Assembly: GCA_016213325.1 (NCBI GenBank)
Contig: JACRAY010000009.1
Coordinates: 310,001 to 374,000 of the forward strand
Reading direction: 5' to 3'
Source: Burkholderiales bacterium
Lineage (GTDB): Bacteria > Pseudomonadota > Gammaproteobacteria > Burkholderiales > Burkholderiaceae_C
Length of the DNA: 64,000 nucleotides
Shown here: piece by piece, positions 56,434-64,000 of the stretch
Layout: each line of letters starts with the position of its first letter
Numbering within the stretch: position 1 is the first letter of the stretch
Notes under the pieces: model-generated
Seen by the model: only the letters and a program-made list of their open reading frames with translations
Databases searched by the model: none
What the model was told of the DNA's origin: nothing
Made by a program: the position numbers and the translations under genes

Positions 56434-57822
56434 ATGAAGACTGTTCACACCACCCTGCTGGTCATCGGCGGCGGCCCGGGCGGCTACGTCGCGGCGATCC
56501 GCGCCGGGCAGCTCGGCGTGCCGACGATGCTGGTCGAAGGCGACCGCCTCGGCGGCACCTGCCTCAACATCGGCTGCATCCCTTCGAAGGCGCTGATCCA
56601 CGTGGCCGCGGAGTTCGAGAAGGCTTCGCACTTCGCCGGCGGTTCGCCCATCGGCATTCGCGCTTCGGCGCCCACCATCGACCTGGCGCAGGCGCACCGC
56701 TGGAAGCAGGGCGTCGTGGGCAAGCTCACCGGCGGCGTCGGCATGCTGCTCAAGAAGAACGGCGTGCAGGTCGTCAAGGGCTTTGCGCGCATCGTCGACG
56801 GCAAGAGCGTCGACGTCGAGCCGCGCGACGGCGAGCCGATGCGCATCACCTGCGACCACCTGCTGCTGGCTACCGGGTCCGAAGCCGTCGCCTTGCCGAA
56901 CCTGCCGTTCGGCGGGTCTGTGATCTCGTCGACCGAAGCGCTGGACCTGGACCCGAAGCCGGCCCACCTGGTGGTGGTGGGCGCGGGCTACATCGGGCTG
57001 GAGCTGGGCATCGCATGGCGCAAGCTCGGCGTGGACGTGCACGTGGTGGAAGCCACCGAGCGCATCCTGCCGGCGTACGACGAAGAGCTGACGCGGCCGG
57101 TGATGGCCACGCTGAAGAAGCTGGGCGTGGTGCTGCACCTGGCCTGCACGGCCGAAGGGCTCAGCGCCAACGGCGACGGCCTGCGCGTGCGCAGCCGCAA
57201 TGCCGACGAGTACGTGCTGCCGGCCGACAAGGTGCTGGTGGCTGTCGGCCGCCGTCCGCGCACCGCGGGCTTCAACCTGGAGTCCTTGCAGCTCGACATG
57301 GCGGGCCGCGCGGTGAAGGTCGACGAGCAGTGCCGCACCTCGATGCGCAATGTCTGGGCCATCGGCGACATCACCGGCGAGCCGATGCTGGCGCACCGTG
57401 CGATGGCGCAGGGTGAGGTGGTGGCCGAAGTGATTGCGGGGCATCGCCACCGGTTCGCGCCGGCTGCCATTCCCGCGGTGTGTTTTACCGACCCCGAAGT
57501 GGTGACGGTCGGCCAGACCGCGGCCGAAGCCGGGCCGGACATCGTGACCGCGATGTTCCCCTTCGCCGCGAACGGTCGTGCGCTGAGCGTGGAGGGCAGC
57601 GAAGGCTTCGTGCGCGTCGTCGCACGCAAGGACAACCACCTCATCCTCGGCTGGCAGGCGGTGGGGCAGGGCGTGTCGGAGCTGGGTGCGGCGTTCTGCT
57701 ACTCGATCGAGATGGGTGCCCGGCTGGAAGACGTGGGCGGCATCATCCATGCGCATCCGACGCTGGGCGAGGCGGTGCAGGAGTGTGCTTTGCGCGCGCT
57801 CGGCAGGGCCGTGCATATCTGA
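56434..57822 (+). CDS. lpdA: Dihydrolipoyl dehydrogenase (E3)
   Basis: Flavoprotein disulfide reductase that reoxidises E2 lipoyl groups, 462 residues. FAD motif [20 protein letters not shown], redox-active [13 protein letters not shown] (Cys43 and Cys48), NAD motif [18 protein letters not shown], and C-terminal [12 protein letters not shown] supplying the catalytic His-Glu pair. Closing gene of the bkd operon, so it likely serves this complex specifically. Confidence 0.95.
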   Translation: MKTVHTTLLVIGGGPGGYVAAIRAGQLGVPTMLVEGDRLGGTCLNIGCIPSKALIHVAAEFEKASHFAGGSPIGIRASAPTIDLAQAHRWKQGVVGKLTGGVGMLLKKNGVQVVKGFARIVDGKSVDVEPRDGEPMRITCDHLLLATGSEAVALPNLPFGGSVISSTEALDLDPKPAHLVVVGAGYIGLELGIAWRKLGVDVHVVEATERILPAYDEELTRPVMATLKKLGVVLHLACTAEGLSANGDGLRVRSRNADEYVLPADKVLVAVGRRPRTAGFNLESLQLDMAGRAVKVDEQCRTSMRNVWAIGDITGEPMLAHRAMAQGEVVAEVIAGHRHRFAPAAIPAVCFTDPEVVTVGQTAAEAGPDIVTAMFPFAANGRALSVEGSEGFVRVVARKDNHLILGWQAVGQGVSELGAAFCYSIEMGARLEDVGGIIHAHPTLGEAVQECALRALGRAVHI

Positions 57823-57826
57823 GCAG

Positions 57827-57904
57827 TTGTCATTGCGGGCTTGACCCGCAATCCATCGGGTTTTGCCCGCCACCCTGGATGCCGGATCGAGTCCGGCATG
57901 ACAA
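57827..57904. repeat. Intergenic palindromic element
   Basis: A 78-base element bounded by the inverted repeat TTGTCAT / ATGACAA and built of two hairpins: TTGCGGGCTTGACCCGCAA and GATGCCGGATCGAGTCCGGCATG. Elements of this style (TGTCATTGCGGGC...GCCGGATC..) are dispersed in many alpha- and betaproteobacterial genomes. It fills almost all of the 89-base gap between lpdA and the DsbA-like gene and may stop transcription. Confidence 0.75.
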
Positions 57905-57911
57905 TGCTTGC

Positions 57912-58565
57912 ATGCCCAAGACCCTGAAAATCGACTTCGTCTCCGACATCGCCTGCCCCTGGTGCGCCATCGGCCTCGCCTCGCTCGAAACCGCGCTCGC
58001 GCGCCTCGACGGCGAAGTGCAGGCCGAGCTGCACTTCCAGCCCTTCGAGCTCAACCCCCGGATGGGCCCGGAAGGCCAGGACGTCACCGAGCACCTCACG
58101 CAGAAGTACGGCTCCACGCCCGAGCAGCAGGCGGCCAACCGCGAGAACATCCGGCTGCGCGGCGAAGCGCTGGGCTTCACCTTCCGCAAGGAAGGGCGCG
58201 GCCGCATCTGGAACACGTTCGACGCGCACCGGCTGCTGCACTGGGCGGGACTGCAGGACAGTGCGAAGCAGCATGCGCTGAAAAGGGAATTGCTGAAGGC
58301 GTACCACGGCGAAGCGAAGAACCCGACCGACCCCGAGGTCCTGGCGTCAGCAGCCGAGGCCGCGGGACTCGACGCCAACGAGGCGAGCGAAGTGATCGCA
58401 ACGGGGCGCTATGCCGGCGAAGTGCGCGAGAGCGAAGGGTTCTACACCGGCCACGGCATCCAGGCCGTGCCCTCGGTGATCGTCAACGACCAGCACCTGA
58501 TCCAGGGCGGCCAGCCGCCCGAAGTTTTCGAGCAGGCCTTGCGGCAGATCGCCGCGGAGGTCTAG
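57912..58565 (+). CDS. DsbA-family (FrnE-like) oxidoreductase
   Basis: Cytoplasmic thioredoxin-fold protein of 217 residues with an active site ACPWC (Cys15-Cys18) at the N-terminus and no signal peptide. Motifs FVSDIACPWCAIGLASLE, FELNPRMGPEGQDV, and AVPSVIVNDQHLIQGGQPPEVFEQAL fit the FrnE/2-hydroxychromene-2-carboxylate isomerase-like subset, implicated in oxidative-stress disulfide handling. It overlaps the convergent response-regulator gene by 4 bases. Confidence 0.9.
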   Translation: MPKTLKIDFVSDIACPWCAIGLASLETALARLDGEVQAELHFQPFELNPRMGPEGQDVTEHLTQKYGSTPEQQAANRENIRLRGEALGFTFRKEGRGRIWNTFDAHRLLHWAGLQDSAKQHALKRELLKAYHGEAKNPTDPEVLASAAEAAGLDANEASEVIATGRYAGEVRESEGFYTGHGIQAVPSVIVNDQHLIQGGQPPEVFEQALRQIAAEV

Positions 58566-59017
58566 ACGCCGTTGCGCGAGCGCTCGTTCACCGTCATCCA
58601 GAAGTCGTGCACCTGCCGCATCTTGCGGCGCAGCTCGTCGAAGTCGGTGGCCTTGCGCACGTAGCTGTTGGCGCCGCTGGCGTAGCAGGCGGCGATGTCG
58701 TTCTTTTCCGTGGACGACGAATGCATCACCACCGGCAGCGTCGCGGTGCGCGGGTCCTGCCGGATCGCCTTCAGCACTTCGAGCCCGTGCATGCGCACGA
58801 GCTTCATGTCCAGGATGACCAGCTTGGGCAGGTGCGAGGCGTCGCGCGCCGCATGCGCGCCGCGCGCCCACAGGTAGTCGAGCGCTTCGACGCCGTCGTT
58901 GGCGGTTGCGATCTGGGCCGGGTCGCAGCATTCGCTCAACGCCAGCACCGTGAGTTCCAGGTGGTCGGGGTTGTCGTCCACCACCAGTATCGATGCATCG
59001 CTCATGGGCGGACTCAT
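58562..59017 (-). CDS. Single-domain response regulator (Rcp1-like)
   Basis: A CheY-like protein of 151 residues with no output domain. Acidic pair Asp14-Asp15 (ILVVDDNPDHLELT), phospho-acceptor Asp70 (KLVILDMKLVRMHGLEVL), and Lys in YVRKATDF. The insert between beta2 and beta3 resembles Rcp1 of phytochrome systems. Its start codon (59017 or internal ATG 59005) is 4 bases after the stop of the other regulator, so the pair is likely one unit. Confidence 0.9.
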   Translation of the reverse strand: MSPPMSDASILVVDDNPDHLELTVLALSECCDPAQIATANDGVEALDYLWARGAHAARDASHLPKLVILDMKLVRMHGLEVLKAIRQDPRTATLPVVMHSSSTEKNDIAACYASGANSYVRKATDFDELRRKMRQVHDFWMTVNERSRNGV

Positions 59018-59021
59018 TTTG

Positions 59022-59405
59022 TCACACCCCTTTGCCCAGCGACGCGCAGTATTCGATCAAGGCTTCGGTTTCCATCGACTTGTCGAAGACGCCGTCGCCG
59101 CCCAGTGCTTCGCACTGGCGCCGCACCTCGGTGCTGGCGGTGCCGGTGAGTACAACCATCTTCTGATCGGGGCGGCGCCCCTGCAGCGCGCGCAGCACGC
59201 CGAAGCCGCTGCCGCCGCCGGGCACCAGCACCAGGTCGACGATGGCGATGTCCCATTCGTTGGCCGGGTCCTTCAGCCACGCGACCGCCGCTTTTTCGTT
59301 GGTGGCGAAGCCGGCGGTGTGGATGTCTCCGAGCTCCGCGAGCGCCTCGACCAGGCTCTCGCGGATGGCTGTGTTGTCCTCGACTACGAAGGCCTTGAGG
59401 GCCAA
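59022..59405 (-). CDS. Single-domain response regulator with a hidden RBS
   Basis: CheY-like receiver of 127 residues starting at TTG. Motifs: AFVVEDNTAIRESLVEAL (acid pair), Asp57 phospho-site in IAIVDLVLVPGG, VVLTGT and Lys in VFDKSMET. No output domain. The RBS AGGAGA lies 7 bases before the TTG but is paired within a long hairpin (59411-59450), suggesting post-transcriptional control. It follows two hsp20 genes on the same strand and precedes the second regulator. Confidence 0.85.
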   Translation of the reverse strand: MALKAFVVEDNTAIRESLVEALAELGDIHTAGFATNEKAAVAWLKDPANEWDIAIVDLVLVPGGGSGFGVLRALQGRRPDQKMVVLTGTASTEVRRQCEALGGDGVFDKSMETEALIEYCASLGKGV

Positions 59406-59410
59406 GACAC

Positions 59411-59450
59411 GTCTCCTCGGGCTAGCCGGGCATTTTGCCCGGAAGGAGAC
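59411..59450 (-). promoter_or_regulatory. Hairpin occluding the RBS of the response regulator gene
   Basis: On the minus strand, GTCTCCT ... AGGAGAC (outer arm) encloses CCGGGCA AAA TGCCCGG (inner arm). The AGGAGA is the expected Shine-Dalgarno for the TTG at 59405. It is not followed by a T run, so a terminator is less likely than an RNA element. It lies in the intergenic gap after the Hsp20 stop. Confidence 0.55.
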
Positions 59451-59462
59451 CGGTCGTGTTGC

Positions 59463-59831
59463 CTAGCCTGCACTCACGGCGATGCGGCGCGGCTTGGCCT
59501 CCTCGGCCTTGGGGATGTGCAGCTTCAGCACGCCATCCTTGAGCTGCGCGTCGATGCGGCTCGTGTCGAGCTCGCGGCTCAGGGTGAAGCGGCGCCGGTA
59601 CGCGGCGACCTGTGCCTCGCCGTACACCAGCTCCATGCCTTCGGGGAAGGCCGAGGCGGCTGCGGCTTCGATGACGAGGGCTTCGTTGTCGACCCGCAGG
59701 TCCAGGCGCTCACGCGACACGCCCGGCAGGTCGGCCAGCAGCGTGATCCCGCTGGCGTCCTCGAACACGTCGACGGGGGGCACCACGTAGGACGGCTGGG
59801 TGGTTTCGGTCGGCTGGTTCTCGCGGTCCAT
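59463..59831 (-). CDS. Small heat-shock protein Hsp20 (second)
   Basis: ATP-independent holdase of 122 residues; the alpha-crystallin domain spans about residues 20-110 (PPVDVFEDASGITLLADLPGVSRERLDLRVDNEALVIEA, RRFTLSRELDTSRIDAQLKDGVLKLHIPKAEEAKPRRIAV). The N-terminus is very short, and the C-terminal IxI-type motif is reduced (RRIAV). It starts 12 bases after the other Hsp20 gene and is probably co-induced on heat stress. Confidence 0.92.
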   Translation of the reverse strand: MDRENQPTETTQPSYVVPPVDVFEDASGITLLADLPGVSRERLDLRVDNEALVIEAAAASAFPEGMELVYGEAQVAAYRRRFTLSRELDTSRIDAQLKDGVLKLHIPKAEEAKPRRIAVSAG

Positions 59832-59843
59832 GTCGTATCTCCT

Positions 59844-60290
59844 TCAGTTGACGGTGATGCGGCGGGGTTTGGACGACTCGCGCTTGGCCACGCTCACGCG
59901 CAGGATGCCGTCGCGGTAGCTCGCCTCGACTTTCTGCGGGTCGGCGTCCTCGGGCAGGCTCACCACGCGCCGGAAGCGGCCGGTGAAGCGCTCGCTGGCG
60001 TACAGGTTGGTGCGCTCGCGGTCTTCGGGCAGCTGGCTGGCGCGCTCGCCCGCAATGATGAGCAGGCCGCGGTCGACCGAAAGTTCCAGCTTGTCGGCGT
60101 CGAGGCCGGGCGCAAGCGCCATGACCTCCACGCTGTCGGGCGTGGCGCCGACGTTGAGCACGGGGAAGCCTGCGCCCTGCTGGCCGCGGATGCTGGTGCG
60201 GTCGGCGGGGCCGAAGGCCTGGTCGACCAGGCCCTGCAGGCGGTTGAGTTCCGCGAAGAGGTCCGCGGAAGATCGGAAAAAGCCGTTCAT
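59844..60290 (-). CDS. Small heat-shock protein Hsp20 (first)
   Basis: Holdase chaperone of 148 residues with an N-terminal arm (MNGFFRSSADLFAELNRLQGLVDQAFGP), an alpha-crystallin domain (VEVMALAPGLDADKLELSVDRGLLIIAGE; RTNLYASERFTGRFRRVVSLPEDADPQKVEASYRDGILRVSVAK) and the C-terminal RRITVN. A good RBS AAGGAG precedes the ATG. Class A/B pairs like this one often form co-oligomers. The upstream 65 bases contain a GC-rich palindrome (CCCCGCGGGG) but no clear sigma-32 promoter that I can call. Confidence 0.93.
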   Translation of the reverse strand: MNGFFRSSADLFAELNRLQGLVDQAFGPADRTSIRGQQGAGFPVLNVGATPDSVEVMALAPGLDADKLELSVDRGLLIIAGERASQLPEDRERTNLYASERFTGRFRRVVSLPEDADPQKVEASYRDGILRVSVAKRESSKPRRITVN

Positions 60291-60355
60291 GGCAACTCCT
60301 TTCGTTTCGCGTTGAGACAACGGCGAACCCGAATTAGGGGCGCCCCGCGGGGTCT

Positions 60356-61123
60356 TCAAGACCCCTGTGCGCGTGCCAGCAGGATGGGGGCGGACGACGC
60401 CAGCATGGCCGCGCCGGATGCCGTCAGCAGGCCCAGCACCACCTTGCGGAAGCCCGCTTCGCTGATGCCGATGTAGACCCGCCGGCCGGCCAGCGACGGC
60501 AGGATGATGGCCGGCACCACCATCAGGAACAGCGGCAGCATGTTGGCCGTGACGATGCCGGTGCCGAGGTAGGCCGCAAAGGTCACGGCCAGCGCCACCA
60601 GGTTGAAGTTCTGGATCACCGAGCGCTGGTGGTCCTTCTCGAAGCCGCGCAGCGTGCACCACAGCGTGGGTACCACGCCGGTGGAGCCGCCCAGCCCGCC
60701 CATCACGCCGCCCGCGGCGCCGGCCGCATAGTCGCCCGCGTGTGGCTCGCCGTGCCCGATGTGCGGGAAGCGCGACGAGAAGAACATCAGCGGGCAGAAC
60801 ACCACCAGCAGGGTGCCCAGCACGGCCTTGAACATCGGCGTGTCCAGTTGCGGCAGCAGCCACAGGCCCAGTGGCAGGCCCACCATGGCGCCGGCCAGGA
60901 AAGGCAGGACCGGCTTCCATTCGATGCGGCGGCGCATGGTGACGGCGGTGAAGGCCTGGCCGGCCAGGGCGCCGAAGACGCCCAGGGCCGCGGTCAGGCG
61001 CGGCTCGAGCACCCAAGCCCAGATGGCGATGGCCGTCATCGCGAAGCCGAAGCCCGACAGGCCCTGGATGAAGCCGGCGATGGCGGCGCCGAGGATGATG
61101 ATGAGGAGGGTGGTGAGGTCCAA
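60356..61123 (-). CDS. TSUP (TauE/SafE) family sulfite/anion permease
   Basis: Integral-membrane permease of 255 residues with about eight helices and the TSUP pattern: IILGAAIAGFIQGLSGFGFAM near the start, ALGVFGALAGQAFTAV, AGAAGGVMGGLGGSTGVVPTLW as the second internal repeat. Substrate (sulfite, sulfoacetate, other anion) is not predicted. It begins with a TTG that follows the gcvP TAG directly, so translation may be coupled to gcvP. Confidence 0.85.
   Translation of the reverse strand: MDLTTLLIIILGAAIAGFIQGLSGFGFAMTAIAIWAWVLEPRLTAALGVFGALAGQAFTAVTMRRRIEWKPVLPFLAGAMVGLPLGLWLLPQLDTPMFKAVLGTLLVVFCPLMFFSSRFPHIGHGEPHAGDYAAGAAGGVMGGLGGSTGVVPTLWCTLRGFEKDHQRSVIQNFNLVALAVTFAAYLGTGIVTANMLPLFLMVVPAIILPSLAGRRVYIGISEAGFRKVVLGLLTASGAAMLASSAPILLARAQGS

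Positions 61124-64000
<2,877 letters not shown>

Overview
The window reads as a chromosomal segment of a high-GC betaproteobacterium, most likely Burkholderiales and probably a Comamonadaceae member of the Ramlibacter/Variovorax kind. This placement rests on gene style and order (gyrA-ompA-ubiG-gph-ssrA; glnA-glnL-glnG), very high GC with dense short-gap operons, and the tmRNA tag ANDNSYALAA. It is inferred from memory of these groups, not from a database search. Nearly all of the 64 kb is coding. There is one RNA gene (ssrA, 5060-5432), no tRNA or rRNA, no CRISPR array, no integrase and no intact insertion sequence.

Layout. 1-8.4 kb: gyrA (minus) faces a polyproline-linked OmpA lipid-anchor-like protein; then ubiG-gph, the tmRNA gene, an accessory methyltransferase, a soluble histidine kinase and an unknown protein. 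8.4-14.4 kb (minus): a TPR plus SPINDLY-type (GT41) glycosyltransferase translationally coupled by a GTGA overlap to a giant alpha-2-macroglobulin-like protein whose thioester cysteine is absent. 14.5-22 kb: a pseudouridine synthase, an alpha/beta hydrolase, then a close-packed plus-strand run (YncE propeller, polysaccharide deacetylase, sterol-desaturase family, 7TMR-DISM signalling protein, EI24 protein, CinA-type protein). 22-27 kb: the nitrogen regulon core glnA-(secreted protein)-glnL-glnG with a good sigma-54 promoter and an NtrC-like site. 27-33.3 kb: PhoX-type phosphatase, exonuclease III, an FG-GAP/RTX-like secreted protein and a second 7TMR-DISM protein.

33.3-36.9 kb (minus): DUF4337 protein, folA and thyA, then a distinctly lower-GC insert carrying an ImmA/IrrE metallopeptidase whose stop codon overlaps the thyA start (TAATG), next to a chromosomal ccdAB toxin-antitoxin pair. 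This is the most island-like place in the window. 36.9-43.9 kb: FAD-linked D-2-hydroxyacid oxidase with DUF2069, a YihY/BrkB membrane protein, a small ABM-like protein, a multicopper oxidase, a cytochrome P450 and a hydrolase. 43.9-48.4 kb (minus): metY, hydrolase, DUF2157 and DUF4401/GDYXXLXY in one overlapping operon. 48.4-52.7 kb: CBS protein, aroC, an MFS transporter with a disturbed 5' end, a small HExxH membrane protein and a short-chain dehydrogenase. 52.8-57.8 kb: a complete branched-chain 2-oxoacid dehydrogenase operon (E1 alpha, E1 beta, E2, E3). 57.8-64 kb: a palindromic intergenic element, a FrnE-type DsbA protein, two single-domain response regulators, two Hsp20 chaperones, a TSUP permease and gcvP, which reaches the window edge.

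Most content is core metabolism. The observations most worth a second look are the ImmA/IrrE-ccdAB insert fused to thyA expression, the GT41/thioester-less macroglobulin pair, the hairpin that hides the ribosome binding site between hsp20 and a response regulator, the MFS gene whose start lies in a repeat-like sequence, and two 7TMR-DISM proteins with degenerate GGDEF-like domains.
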